DNA of 64,000 bases from Thermoplasmata archaeon (GCA_023256475.1 JAGDXP010000012.1:124001-188000), one strand, 5' to 3'. Shown: positions 39,582-49,953, numbered from the stretch's first letter. The notes: generated from the sequence alone by a model not told the origin. A program made the numbers and translations.

Positions 39582-40420
39582 AGATACAGATAATTGGGGC
39601 AGGGGCCATGGGTATGGTTCTTGCCCATTTTCTATCAGTAAAAAATGATGTAATTTTGGTTGTTAAAAAAAATTCACTGGAGAAATATAATGACATCAGT
39701 GTTTTGATTGATGGGAAAAAATACAGGTTAAATGTAAAGATTACAGAAGAGCCGGGGGATGCAGATTTAACCATAATTGCGGTTAAATCCTATGATTTAC
39801 CAGGTATAAGTAATATTAAAATAAAGGGGGATGTTTTATTCATTCAGAACGGCCTTACACACCTGAATTACAAGATGGGCCTGAGGAACTTTTATTGCGT
39901 GACAACATGGGCAGCCAGAAAAACGGATGAAAGGACAGCAGAATTAACAGGAAGGGGGTATTTCAGGGTAGGGTCAGAGGAAGGCAAACTGGATCTGAAT
40001 GTTTTTTTGGATGCTGGGATAAACGCTGAGTGGGTTGAGGATATAAAGAAGGAGCTGTTCAGAAAGGCGGGGATAAATGCAGTAATAAATCCCATAACTG
40101 CAATCTACAGAATTCAGAACGGTGCCATCGTTGAAAATAATTTTATCAATTTCGTATCAAAAAAAGTTGCAGCAGAAATACAAGCTTTATACGATAAAAT
40201 GGGTCTTGGAATAGGTGTTTGGGAAGATGTGGAACACACTGCCATTGTTACGCGAAGAAATTACAGCAGCATGCTTCAGGATATCCTCAGGGGAAAGAGG
40301 ACCGAAATTGATTCAATTACTGGAGAGTTGTTAAGGTATGCGTCTTTCTATAACATTGGAATGCAGTTGAATGAGATGCTTTATAATACTCTGAAAAGGC
40401 TGGAAGTTCAAAAAGATTAA
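39578..40420 (+). CDS. Ketopantoate reductase (PanE/ApbA) family
   Basis: KIQIIGAGAMGMVLAHFLS Rossmann motif, AVKSYD, INAVINPITAIYRIQNG. Confidence 0.85.
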   Translation: MKIQIIGAGAMGMVLAHFLSVKNDVILVVKKNSLEKYNDISVLIDGKKYRLNVKITEEPGDADLTIIAVKSYDLPGISNIKIKGDVLFIQNGLTHLNYKMGLRNFYCVTTWAARKTDERTAELTGRGYFRVGSEEGKLDLNVFLDAGINAEWVEDIKKELFRKAGINAVINPITAIYRIQNGAIVENNFINFVSKKVAAEIQALYDKMGLGIGVWEDVEHTAIVTRRNYSSMLQDILRGKRTEIDSITGELLRYASFYNIGMQLNEMLYNTLKRLEVQKD

Positions 40421-40443
40421 TAGAACAATTACACTATTCAACT

Positions 40444-41742
40444 ATGCCAGATGAACCTATTCTTCAGGTTGCATTGGACTTCGAAAATTTACACAGGGCA
40501 TTGCAAGTAGCTAAAGAAGCAGTTGAGGGTGGAGCAGATTGGATAGAGGTTGGAACTCCATTGATCAAGAGCGAGGGAATGAATGCCATAAGGGAGATCA
40601 AGAAGGCATTTCCTAACAAGATAATAGTTGCCGATATGAAGACCGCCGATGTTGGAGGTTTTGAAACAGAATTAGCTGCAAAGAGCGGGGCACAAATAGT
40701 TACTATATTGGGTATAAGCGACAACCCAACCATAACCGAGGCAGTCAAAGCTGGGAAAAAATATGGTGCGGAAATAATGATAGACCTTCTTAGGGTAGAG
40801 AATGTAGAGGAAAGAGCAAAAGAACTGGAAAGGCTTGGAGTTAAATATTTCTGTGTCCACGTGGGAATAGATATGCAGATGATAGGCAAAAATCCATTGG
40901 ACGAATTGGAGAAGGTGGTGAAAGCCACAAATCTTCCAGTGGCCGTAGCAGGAGGTCTGAATAAGGAAACCATTCCAGAGGTCATAAAGAGGGGCGCCTC
41001 AATAGTTATCGTGGGAGGTGCTATAATAAAGGCACCGAATGTGACAGAGGAAACAAGGGCCATCAAAAAGGTCATGAAAACCCTTGTTCCTGAAGTTTCA
41101 AACCTTTATAAGAAGTACTCTAAGAATGAAATAATCGACGCTCTTATGAAAGTTTCATCACCTAATGTATCTGATGCAATGCACAGGGGTGGAGCAATTC
41201 ACGGCCTAATACCACATATTGAGCCAGGAACGAAGATAGTGGGGAGGGCATTGACAGTTAAAACAGTTAATGGTGACTGGGCAAAACCAGTAGAGGCCAT
41301 AGATCACGCAAAACCCGGGGATATAATCGTTATTGATGCAGATGGTGGTGAAGATGCAGTTTGGGGGGAACTAGCATCATGGAGTGCAGTTATGAGAAAA
41401 GTAAAAGGTGTGATCATATGGGGGGCTGTTAGGGATCTGGACGACATCATGAAAATTCCTTTTCCGGTATTCTCAAGGTACGTGGCTTCCAATGCCGGCG
41501 ATCCAAAGGGTTATGGTGAGATCGGAGGTGAAATTGAGATAAATGGAAGGAAAATCAGAACAGGTGATTATATAATAGCAGATTATTCCGGGGTAGTAGT
41601 AATACCAGAAGAGGAGGCGCTGGAGATAGCAAATCGAGCTATAGATGTTATGGAGAGAGAAAATAGAATACGGGAAGAAATTAAAAGGGGTTCAACGTTG
41701 TCATCCGTCCAAAAACTGGAGAAATGGGAAAAAGTAGGTTGA
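40444..41742 (+). CDS. Fused 3-hexulose-6-phosphate synthase / RraA-like protein
   Basis: LQVALDFENLHRALQVA..VADMKTADVGGFE..VAGGLNKETIPEVIKRGASIVIVGGAI followed by ALMKVSSPNVSDAMHRGGAIHGLIPHI RraA-like domain. Confidence 0.92.
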   Translation: MPDEPILQVALDFENLHRALQVAKEAVEGGADWIEVGTPLIKSEGMNAIREIKKAFPNKIIVADMKTADVGGFETELAAKSGAQIVTILGISDNPTITEAVKAGKKYGAEIMIDLLRVENVEERAKELERLGVKYFCVHVGIDMQMIGKNPLDELEKVVKATNLPVAVAGGLNKETIPEVIKRGASIVIVGGAIIKAPNVTEETRAIKKVMKTLVPEVSNLYKKYSKNEIIDALMKVSSPNVSDAMHRGGAIHGLIPHIEPGTKIVGRALTVKTVNGDWAKPVEAIDHAKPGDIIVIDADGGEDAVWGELASWSAVMRKVKGVIIWGAVRDLDDIMKIPFPVFSRYVASNAGDPKGYGEIGGEIEINGRKIRTGDYIIADYSGVVVIPEEEALEIANRAIDVMERENRIREEIKRGSTLSSVQKLEKWEKVG

Positions 41743-43652
41743 GGATTTTCTTTGCTTTTTATTTCATACAAATTCATATAATAGCTTAAGTTACCAAGAC
41801 CCTTGCTTTCCAGATAATTATTAATGAAGGTCCAATTGAGTTCGAAAAGATAGCTGGTGTAATTGGAAATTAGGGAGGAATTCTCGTATTCCAATATGAA
41901 AGGTTCATGAAAGAACTTGGACATGGATGAATTGTTTAGGGAAATTGTGGGTTGATTGGGGTTGTTAGACCCATTGTAACCCCAAACACCATACTGTATC
42001 ATATTGGTATCCAGAATTACATAGCCAATAGGGGGGTAACTTCCATTCTCTCCCGTAATTTGATAAATCGCAAGAGTCCAATTGGTACTATTCCAGAATA
42101 AGGATAAATTGTTGAATGGAGAAACAAATCCATAGGAAGCCAATAAAATACCTATCTGGTGATCAGTGGCAACGGAAAATGACCTGTTTCCTGTAAGGTT
42201 CAGATATTGTATAACAGCATCATCCTGAAATGTTATGGCCTCACTGTGGGATGGGACGTAATTTGAAGGGATCACATAGGACATTATACCCAATAAGAGC
42301 ACAAGAACTACAACCGATATAACCAGTGTGTTTTCGGCAAAATATTTCTTACCATATCTCAAAGATGATTTAAATAGAACTTTAGATCCAGCATCTTTAA
42401 TTTCTAATTTGTGTCCTTTAATCTGCATGAGCCAATCAAATATTACGTAAGCAGCTACAATAGACATAGGTTCAACAATATATTCAATATGCCTGGCAGG
42501 CAACAATACGGTGTTCCTTGTAACCAATGAATAAATTAGAGAACCTATTAATGGTGAAAGCCAACCCAATAATATGATCTGTTTATCAATCAAGGAATAC
42601 TTGATTCCTATTATTCCAATGGACATAAATATAAAAAATGGTATTGAAATTATCACGGCGTTGTAAGTTATGAAGTAAGGGAGATATTTAAGATAAATCA
42701 GAACGGAAAGTATACCTATTATAGAAAGGGTTGTAAAGAATATTATCCACATATCCCTGATGTAGTTCTTCACTAAACCCAGTTTAATAATTAATCTATT
42801 TAGGAAAGCTAAGCTCCTTTGAACTTCTGCGCGATATGAGAGCAGTGAAAGTATCAGGGTTGAACCAAAGAAAACTATTATTATTCCATGATAGCCTGTA
42901 CCTAATAGTGCTCCATTCATCAGATTTCTAGAATTTGGAAGCCTCAACGCTATATAGGAAATGAAAAAAGCACCAGTTAACTCCAAGTAAATCATATTCC
43001 TCAGTAGATTTCCTTTCCAAACTTTATCGAAAAAACTGGCTGATATAATGATTCCTAGAGCACCAATGAAATAAAAGTAAGAAGATAATTGATGGCTTAA
43101 AATTAATAATACGGTGCTCAGAAAAGTAAGGTAATAGAATTTACCAGGCCTAATTTCACTCTGTGATTTTATTAAAAATAACAAGGATAGAAGAACAAAG
43201 AAGTGTCCAGTGGTTAGATAATTTGGTTGTGAAGTTTGATAAGCTTGTATGGGATCAACCGCTAGGAGCATACCTGCTATAAAAGACGTCAATTCAGACA
43301 ATTTTATTTCACGGGATATGAAATATACCAGAAGAGGGGTTAGCCCACCTAATATAGGGATCGAATAGTTCAGCGAAACATTTATGGGGATCCTAAAAAC
43401 TATATGGGTAAAATCAACTATCCAGTATGTCATGGGAAAATATTGATAACCATCTGTACCCCATGGAGAATTCGGGGGATAAACCAGTGCTTTCCCAGAA
43501 AGGAAAGCCTGACTCAGGTAGTAGTAAATTCCATAATCATTTCCCCATGCATAGTACATTACATTGGGAGCCAACCTTATGATTATTCCTGTCACAGCTA
43601 CGATTAAAGGATATATTAAGTTGGCTCTCTTCATATTATCCAAATAATTCAT
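41583..43652 (-). CDS. Polytopic GT-C-like membrane protein
   Basis: About 10+ hydrophobic helices in N-terminal two-thirds and Asn-rich C-terminal ectodomain; C-terminus overlaps the HPS-RraA gene antisense. Confidence 0.75.
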   Translation of the reverse strand: MNYLDNMKRANLIYPLIVAVTGIIIRLAPNVMYYAWGNDYGIYYYLSQAFLSGKALVYPPNSPWGTDGYQYFPMTYWIVDFTHIVFRIPINVSLNYSIPILGGLTPLLVYFISREIKLSELTSFIAGMLLAVDPIQAYQTSQPNYLTTGHFFVLLSLLFLIKSQSEIRPGKFYYLTFLSTVLLILSHQLSSYFYFIGALGIIISASFFDKVWKGNLLRNMIYLELTGAFFISYIALRLPNSRNLMNGALLGTGYHGIIIVFFGSTLILSLLSYRAEVQRSLAFLNRLIIKLGLVKNYIRDMWIIFFTTLSIIGILSVLIYLKYLPYFITYNAVIISIPFFIFMSIGIIGIKYSLIDKQIILLGWLSPLIGSLIYSLVTRNTVLLPARHIEYIVEPMSIVAAYVIFDWLMQIKGHKLEIKDAGSKVLFKSSLRYGKKYFAENTLVISVVVLVLLLGIMSYVIPSNYVPSHSEAITFQDDAVIQYLNLTGNRSFSVATDHQIGILLASYGFVSPFNNLSLFWNSTNWTLAIYQITGENGSYPPIGYVILDTNMIQYGVWGYNGSNNPNQPTISLNNSSMSKFFHEPFILEYENSSLISNYTSYLFELNWTFINNYLESKGLGNLSYYMNLYEIKSKENPQPTFSHFSSFWTDDNVEPLLISSRILFSLSITSIARFAISSASSSGITTTPE

Positions 43653-43777
43653 GATTATATTTTCATTTTTTGGTACATATTTCAGAGAATGAGATTACGC
43701 GAATGCACCATTAAATGAATTTGGAATTCATTAAATAAAAGATATAAATATTGATTAAAGGAACAGGTGCATATAAA

Positions 43778-44584
43778 TTGAAAATTGGATTCGTTTCACG
43801 ACCTGATTGCCCAAGGTGTTTAGATCTTATTGGAGTATTGTACAAATATCTTAAGCATGAGGGACACGAGATAATGGTAGAGCAATCAGCCGCCAGTGAA
43901 ATGAAAATACATGGCGTTCCTCTTGAAAAAATGAATGCGGAGATAATAATCACAGTGGGTGGTGATGGTACGGCCCTCTGGACATTAAAGAGGGTCAATA
44001 CAGCAATATTGCCCATAAATATGGGATCATTCGGTTTTCTATCAGAAATTGGTCCAACCAATGCCATTGCTGCCATGGGAAAGCTAACGCGCGGAGAATA
44101 TAAAGTTGAAGAGAGGTCAAGGATTAAAACAACTTTGAATGGGAAGAGGCTGTCAGATTCAGTAAATGAGGTTGTGGTAAAATCCGCCGAGATCTCTAAG
44201 ATAAGGTGGTTCGGTATCTACATAGATAACGATTTTATTCACAATGTGAGGGCTGATGGAATCATAATTGCATCTCCCACTGGTTCAACCTCATATTCCC
44301 TGAGTGTTGGGGGGCCAATATTGGATCCAAGAGTTAAAGCACTAATCATTTCTCACATAGCTCCATTCAAACTGAATGTGAGGAGTATAGTTGTTCCATC
44401 TGAAAGTACAATAAGAATATCCATATTGGAAAAAGGTAAAAGGCTCATAATGTCCCTGGACGGTCAGGAGGAAATAATAGTGGGCTATAATGACGAGATT
44501 TTAATAACCGAGAGTGAATCTCCGGCAAGATTTGTCAGATTTGAATCCGATTTCTACAGAAACATGAGGGAGAAATTTATATGA
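43778..44584 (+). CDS. nadK: NAD kinase
   Basis: TVGGDGTALWTLKR, NMGSFGFLSEI, DGIIIASPTGSTSYSLSVGGPI; start assigned at TTG 43778. Confidence 0.92.
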   Translation: MKIGFVSRPDCPRCLDLIGVLYKYLKHEGHEIMVEQSAASEMKIHGVPLEKMNAEIIITVGGDGTALWTLKRVNTAILPINMGSFGFLSEIGPTNAIAAMGKLTRGEYKVEERSRIKTTLNGKRLSDSVNEVVVKSAEISKIRWFGIYIDNDFIHNVRADGIIIASPTGSTSYSLSVGGPILDPRVKALIISHIAPFKLNVRSIVVPSESTIRISILEKGKRLIMSLDGQEEIIVGYNDEILITESESPARFVRFESDFYRNMREKFI

Positions 44585-44940
44585 GAATTAAAAAGGAGGT
44601 ACTCCAATTGATAATGGAGAGTGCCAAGGATAGCCTCCCCAACGAATTCGCTGCAATACTGAAGGCCAAACACAATCTGATATATGAAATTGCGATTGTC
44701 CCAGGTACAGTGGCCGGAGAGAGGAGTGCATTGTTTAAATTGTTTAATTTGCCTATAGATTATTCTTACGTGGGTACTGTTCATTCTCATCCTTCAGGTG
44801 TGTTAATACCCAGTGAAGAAGATTTAAGATTATTCTCTAACTTTGGAGCTATCCATATTATCGTAGGTTATCCGTTCAATATGGAATCATGGAGAGCATT
44901 CCTCAAGGATGGTAAAGAGACAAAAATTGAGGTGATTTGA
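44581..44940 (+). CDS. JAMM/MPN+ metalloprotease family protein
   Basis: VGTVHSHPSGVLIPSEEDLRLF (HxHPxG..PSxxD). Confidence 0.88.
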   Translation: MRIKKEVLQLIMESAKDSLPNEFAAILKAKHNLIYEIAIVPGTVAGERSALFKLFNLPIDYSYVGTVHSHPSGVLIPSEEDLRLFSNFGAIHIIVGYPFNMESWRAFLKDGKETKIEVI

Positions 44941-45590
44941 TGATAAGAATTTCGGACGGGAGATACATACAATCAATATTCGGGACTCCGGTGGCTGTTG
45001 ATATATTCAGAGCCACTTCCAACATAGTTTCCATGTTCATCAGCGGCATTGAGGAGGTTATACCGATCTCAACTTTAGAAGAAGGGCTAAAATACAAAGA
45101 AATGGGCTATCTCACATTCGGAGAGATGGATACCGAAAAAATAAAGGAATTCGACTACGGTAATTCTCCTACTGAAACACTTGAACTAAATTTAAATGGA
45201 AAGAAGGCCGTGATCTTAACTTCCAATGGTACAAAGCTAATCAGGAATTTGGGAGACGGTACGGTTATTGCCTCATTTTTAAATTTAAATGCGGTGGCAA
45301 AATCGTTAAGAAATAAGGAAGTTCATATATTTTTAGCTCATTCAAAGGAGGGTGTTCAAACAGAAGATACAGAATTTGCATACGCTTTAACTAAAAAAAT
45401 CTTAGATCCCAGCGCTGATATAACTATACACATTGAGAGATCCAGAAATGGAAATGGAGCCGTCAGGCTGAGGAATAAGGGTTTAGAAAAGGATATTGAA
45501 ACATGCCTAAAAGTTGACCTCACGGAGAATATACCCATATACAGACAGGGGAAAATAGTTAACATCAATTCGACTTATCATTTACTCTGA
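44937..45590 (+). CDS. 2-phosphosulfolactate phosphatase-like (ComB family)
   Basis: VAVDIFRATSNIVSMFISGIEEVIPI..FGEMDTEKIKEFDYGNSPTE..VILTSNGTKLI. Confidence 0.75.
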   Translation: MMIRISDGRYIQSIFGTPVAVDIFRATSNIVSMFISGIEEVIPISTLEEGLKYKEMGYLTFGEMDTEKIKEFDYGNSPTETLELNLNGKKAVILTSNGTKLIRNLGDGTVIASFLNLNAVAKSLRNKEVHIFLAHSKEGVQTEDTEFAYALTKKILDPSADITIHIERSRNGNGAVRLRNKGLEKDIETCLKVDLTENIPIYRQGKIVNINSTYHLL

Positions 45591-46815
45591 TAAATGAGAG
45601 CAGTCCTATTAGGACCACCAGGTCAGCCATGAGGAAGTCAACGCTGAATCCATATTTCAATACAATTAATCCTGTTAATGAGGATCCAACTATCACGCCA
45701 ATACTCTGCACTGCATTATAGGTTCCTGCTACAACACCCCTCTGCTCTGGTTTTGAAAGATTTGATGATAGCGTGGCAGTTCCAACAGATATGAACGACC
45801 ATAATGCTCCGAGGATTGAATAAACCAGCAAAAGCGAATCAAACAGAAGTGCCTTGTTGCTATGCAATAGAATAATAAGAAGTGTTGTACTGGGAAAAAT
45901 AATAAGCCTAGTTATTACAGCAAGGGATGTCACTTTCTTGTAACCAACCTTAGTAGCTATCTGACCAGAAAATGTAAATGTGATTGCCGCAAATATATAG
46001 TTTCCCAGATAAATCAGAAAGAACACAGTGTTATTAACTCCTATTTCTTTAAGCAGTATGGGGAAGGCAACAAAGTACAGCTGGAACCCCATCATCATGA
46101 TCATAAAGGAGATCAAGGTAATTCTGAGATTCTTATCAAAATTGGTGAATTTAAAATTCCAGTGGATCACATGACTTGGAAAATACCTGATCTTTTCAAA
46201 CACTCTGAAGGAGCGAATGTCCACTTTATTTCTATCAATTGTGTTCTTTGGTTCTGGTATGAGTAACCAGGCAGCAATCCCTGATATGAAGTACAGCACT
46301 GATGCTATATAGTAAAGCAACCTCAACGAAGAGCTCTGGAAGAAAATTATGGAAAGCCCTGCCGCCAGAAGGACACCGATTATCTGTCCAAGCGAAGCAT
46401 ATAGGGAAAATTTGGATATTTTATTGGACCAGTCCTTACGGTCTGATAGCTCCATTATTAAAACTGAAGCAATGGGAGCTGCAGCACTCCCAAAGAAACC
46501 GGAGAGGAACGAAACTCCCAGAAAGAACAATACATTGGGGCTCAATCCAAAAAGTATGCTGGTTATTCCTAAAGAAATGAATCCCAGAATTACGAAAATT
46601 TTTCTCTTTTTCAATTTATCTGATAGATAGCCCCAGAGGAATAGCCCTACTATTGTTGATATCGATGCAACTATTGTAAACAGGGAATATTCAACAACTC
46701 CTCCCAAGAGTATCTCAGTAATGAATAACGGAGCCAATGGGCTTACAAGTCCATTGGCAGAATTTACAGGCAGGTAGGCTAGAAACCATTTATCCCGTGC
46801 AACTTTTCTATCCAT
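45565..46815 (-). CDS. MFS transporter
   Basis: 12-TM pattern, GLFLWGYLSDKLKKRKIFVILGF motif. Confidence 0.88.
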   Translation of the reverse strand: MDRKVARDKWFLAYLPVNSANGLVSPLAPLFITEILLGGVVEYSLFTIVASISTIVGLFLWGYLSDKLKKRKIFVILGFISLGITSILFGLSPNVLFFLGVSFLSGFFGSAAAPIASVLIMELSDRKDWSNKISKFSLYASLGQIIGVLLAAGLSIIFFQSSSLRLLYYIASVLYFISGIAAWLLIPEPKNTIDRNKVDIRSFRVFEKIRYFPSHVIHWNFKFTNFDKNLRITLISFMIMMMGFQLYFVAFPILLKEIGVNNTVFFLIYLGNYIFAAITFTFSGQIATKVGYKKVTSLAVITRLIIFPSTTLLIILLHSNKALLFDSLLLVYSILGALWSFISVGTATLSSNLSKPEQRGVVAGTYNAVQSIGVIVGSSLTGLIVLKYGFSVDFLMADLVVLIGLLSFIRVNDKSN

Positions 46816-48015
46816 CTAATGATCAAATTTCTTTACTAATTCTATGAAAACCTCAGCATCCTTCTCCATGTTGGATATCTTGGCATATTCATTGGGCATA
46901 TGTTCCACTTCATCCAGAGTTCCCCAGACTATGGTGGGATAACCAGCCTTTCTAAAGAATGCTCCACATGTACCCCCACCTATACCTATTTCCTTGGGTT
47001 CAATCCCCCTCTTCTCCTTTATGATGTTTTTCAAGGTTTCTACGAATTTTTTGCCTTCTGGACCATTGAAGGACGGTTCCTCCATTTGCACGATTTCTAT
47101 TTTCACTGGAGCATCAAAATCTTTTGAGAATTCCTCACAAATCTTTTCAATTTCCCCATATACCTCCTTAACCCTATACTGGGGAATAATCCTCATATCG
47201 AAATAGAAAGATTCCTTTCCAGGAATTATATTTATAGAACTGGTTCCAGGCTCTACCTTGGTTGGTTCAAATGTACTGTAGGGAACCGTAAAAAGTTTGT
47301 CAATTCCATTGAATTTCCTATGCAGTGCCACGTCCAACCTTCTTTCCAGTTCCCTTGCTAATCTATGGGCATTCTTTCCTTTATTGGGAGTTGAACCATG
47401 GCACTGGATCCCCTCTACGTTGAATTTAAGCCACATAATACCCTTTTCTGCTACTTCAATCTCAGATCCGTCAGGTGTTCCAAAATCGGGTACGACAAAA
47501 TAGTCATTTTCGCTGAATTTCCTTTTGCTTAGTACATACTGAATACCATACTTGCTTCCTGCTTCTTCATCTGAAACAAGTATAACACCTATATTGTTTT
47601 TCATTTCATTGGGGTGATCTATGAAGTATTTTAATGCGAGTAGAGATGACATGATGCCTTGCCCATTATCACATGATCCTCTTCCGTATATGAGATCACC
47701 TACTACCGTCCCCTCAAAAGGTGGGTATTTCCATAGACTCAAATCGCCCTCGCTTACTGTGTCCATGTGGCCTACAAACCAGATATTTGTTCTCTTTCCA
47801 CCATCGAGGAGAAAAAGCAGATTTGGTCTCTTCAAACCGTTTGATTCTGCCACATATTCTTCAAATTTTAAATTCCTTGACCATGATAAAACTAGTTCTT
47901 TCAGAAAATTTGCCCTTTCAAATTCCCCATTCCCTCCACCTGAGGGATTAACGGCCTTTATGCTTAGCATCTTCCTATAAACCTGAATGAATTCATCTCT
48001 GTAATTTTCTATCAT
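46816..48015 (-). CDS. M20 family metallopeptidase/desuccinylase-like
   Basis: IWFVGHMDTVSEGDLSLW, YGRGSCDNGQGI, VSDEEAGSKYG. Confidence 0.9.
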   Translation of the reverse strand: MIENYRDEFIQVYRKMLSIKAVNPSGGGNGEFERANFLKELVLSWSRNLKFEEYVAESNGLKRPNLLFLLDGGKRTNIWFVGHMDTVSEGDLSLWKYPPFEGTVVGDLIYGRGSCDNGQGIMSSLLALKYFIDHPNEMKNNIGVILVSDEEAGSKYGIQYVLSKRKFSENDYFVVPDFGTPDGSEIEVAEKGIMWLKFNVEGIQCHGSTPNKGKNAHRLARELERRLDVALHRKFNGIDKLFTVPYSTFEPTKVEPGTSSINIIPGKESFYFDMRIIPQYRVKEVYGEIEKICEEFSKDFDAPVKIEIVQMEEPSFNGPEGKKFVETLKNIIKEKRGIEPKEIGIGGGTCGAFFRKAGYPTIVWGTLDEVEHMPNEYAKISNMEKDAEVFIELVKKFDH

Positions 48016-48782
48016 GGGAGTTCCTTACAGGATTTCTTACCTTTTAAAATACTTAACTTATGGATATCACCGCTTATATATATTGCTGCAACCATGTTTC
48101 CACACTTGCAGGCATCACTTAAATCGTATCCTAGACTTAGACCGTAATAGAGACCTGCCCTGAATGCATCTCCGGCACCTACAGTTGAAATGGCTTTTGT
48201 TCTAAAACCTTCAATTACTTCCCCATTGTATAGGCATCCTCTTTCTCCTAACGTCACAATCTTCTCTTTAAATCTGTATCTCTCCAAAATAGAATTTTCA
48301 CTTTCATTTACTATTACTAGATCCGCAATCCTAGATGCTTCTTCTAATCTGTCAGGAGACCATCTATATGAGAGCTCTTGTCCGGGATCAAATACCTTGA
48401 ATCCGCTGGCCATTTTCATCAAATTTAATATCCAATCTGGGTTGCCAGTAGCGAAATGAACGTATTCAGAATCTATTCTTCTCAACTTTCCAGGGGAGTC
48501 CATGGGACCCTGATACATGAAGGCAAGACTATCTTCATCCGATTCAACGATGTAGCATATTGGACCATATTCATCTGAAATTTCAAAATCTGTATCTACA
48601 CCAACATCTTCCATTAATTTTTTATATTCAGCAGGAAAATCCTTTGAAATCTTAGAGATCAATGTAGTCTTCACGCCAAGGATACCTGCTATCCTTGCTA
48701 TATTCCCTGCAGTCCCCCCCGGCTTAACCTCAACTCTTTTAACCGGAACCGTACCACTGGTAGGTATCTTGCTCACTCTCAA
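48012..48782 (-). CDS. PfkB-family sugar/nucleoside kinase (annotated start probably too far downstream)
   Basis: PGGTAGNIARIAGILG, STVGAGDAFRAGLYYGLSLG; conserved VVGHFNIDVIL is encoded upstream of the TTG at 48782. Confidence 0.88.
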   Translation of the reverse strand: MRVSKIPTSGTVPVKRVEVKPGGTAGNIARIAGILGVKTTLISKISKDFPAEYKKLMEDVGVDTDFEISDEYGPICYIVESDEDSLAFMYQGPMDSPGKLRRIDSEYVHFATGNPDWILNLMKMASGFKVFDPGQELSYRWSPDRLEEASRIADLVIVNESENSILERYRFKEKIVTLGERGCLYNGEVIEGFRTKAISTVGAGDAFRAGLYYGLSLGYDLSDACKCGNMVAAIYISGDIHKLSILKGKKSCKELP

Positions 48783-48833
48783 AATAACATCTATGTTGAA
48801 ATGTCCAACAACTGTTAAAAAATTAGAAATAAA

Positions 48834-49838
48834 TTACCAGCCTCTTCCCTGAATCTTTTCAATTTCCGGCATCTTTTCTACACTTCTGCCCTTCATTCCT
48901 GAGAGCCCCTTCGAAACCTCAACGAGTACTGATGGATCATCCCAGGAGGCAGTTGCCTGGACAATGGCACTTGCCATCTTCATGGGATCTGCACTCTTGA
49001 ATATCCCCGATCCAACAAAAATGCCGTCCACTCCATGCTCCATCATTAATACGGCATCTGCTGGACTTGAAACGCCTCCTGCAGCAAAGTTAACCACGGG
49101 CAATCTCCCCATTTTTCTTATTTCGAGAAGTACTTCATACAGCCCTTTCTTTATCTCGAAGTATGTATAATTGCCAAATAGGATATCTTCGTCCCTTATC
49201 ACCGGCTTCCCAAACAGCATCTCTCTTGTCTGGGTGATGAGCGTTTCATAGCTTTTGGCAATATTGGTTGCCATTTCCCATAGCTCATGGTCGTCAGATT
49301 GCTTTACCTCCTCTATCCCCTGATTCATGAGCCTTACATGTCTGACCGCCTCAATAATATCTCCAGTTCCTGCCTCTCCCTTGGTCCTTATCATTGCAGC
49401 TCCTTCCCAAATTCTCCTTACCGCCTCACCAAGATTTCTTGCACCGCAAACAAAAGGCACTTTGATTTCTCTTTTATCTATGTGGAAAAATGGATCAGCT
49501 GGCGTTAGTACCTCTGATTCATCGATCATATCAACACCAAGTGCTTCCAAAGCTTTTGCCTCTGCAAGATGCCCAATTCTAACCTTAGCCATTACAGGAA
49601 TGGTAACGGCATCCATGATTTCCTTGATCTTCAATGGATCTGCCATTCTTGCAACTCCTCCTTCGGCCCTGATATCAGCAGGAACCCTTTCAAGGGCCAT
49701 TACTGATATTGCTCCTGAGTTCTCCGCTATTTTTGCCTGCTCTGCAGTGGTAACATCCATAATAACTCCGCCTTTTGTCATTTTGGCGAAGCCCTTCTTG
49801 AGCAGGTCAGTTCCATATTTAGTATTTAACTCTACCAT
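48834..49838 (-). CDS. pdxS: Pyridoxal 5'-phosphate synthase lyase subunit
   Basis: [46 protein letters not shown]. Confidence 0.97.
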   Translation of the reverse strand: MVELNTKYGTDLLKKGFAKMTKGGVIMDVTTAEQAKIAENSGAISVMALERVPADIRAEGGVARMADPLKIKEIMDAVTIPVMAKVRIGHLAEAKALEALGVDMIDESEVLTPADPFFHIDKREIKVPFVCGARNLGEAVRRIWEGAAMIRTKGEAGTGDIIEAVRHVRLMNQGIEEVKQSDDHELWEMATNIAKSYETLITQTREMLFGKPVIRDEDILFGNYTYFEIKKGLYEVLLEIRKMGRLPVVNFAAGGVSSPADAVLMMEHGVDGIFVGSGIFKSADPMKMASAIVQATASWDDPSVLVEVSKGLSGMKGRSVEKMPEIEKIQGRGW

Positions 49839-49953
49839 GTTACTTATATAGAAAACGGGGAAATATAGATTTCCGACATATAGGAATAAATCACATTAAT
49901 TTAGGTGAATTCATATTCGGAAATTCTTATTACATAATATGTGATTTTGCATC

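Noticed and set aside
45565-45590. 26-bp convergent overlap of the comB-like and MFS genes
   Set aside because: Short 3' overlaps are common in compact archaeal genomes; not notable on its own.
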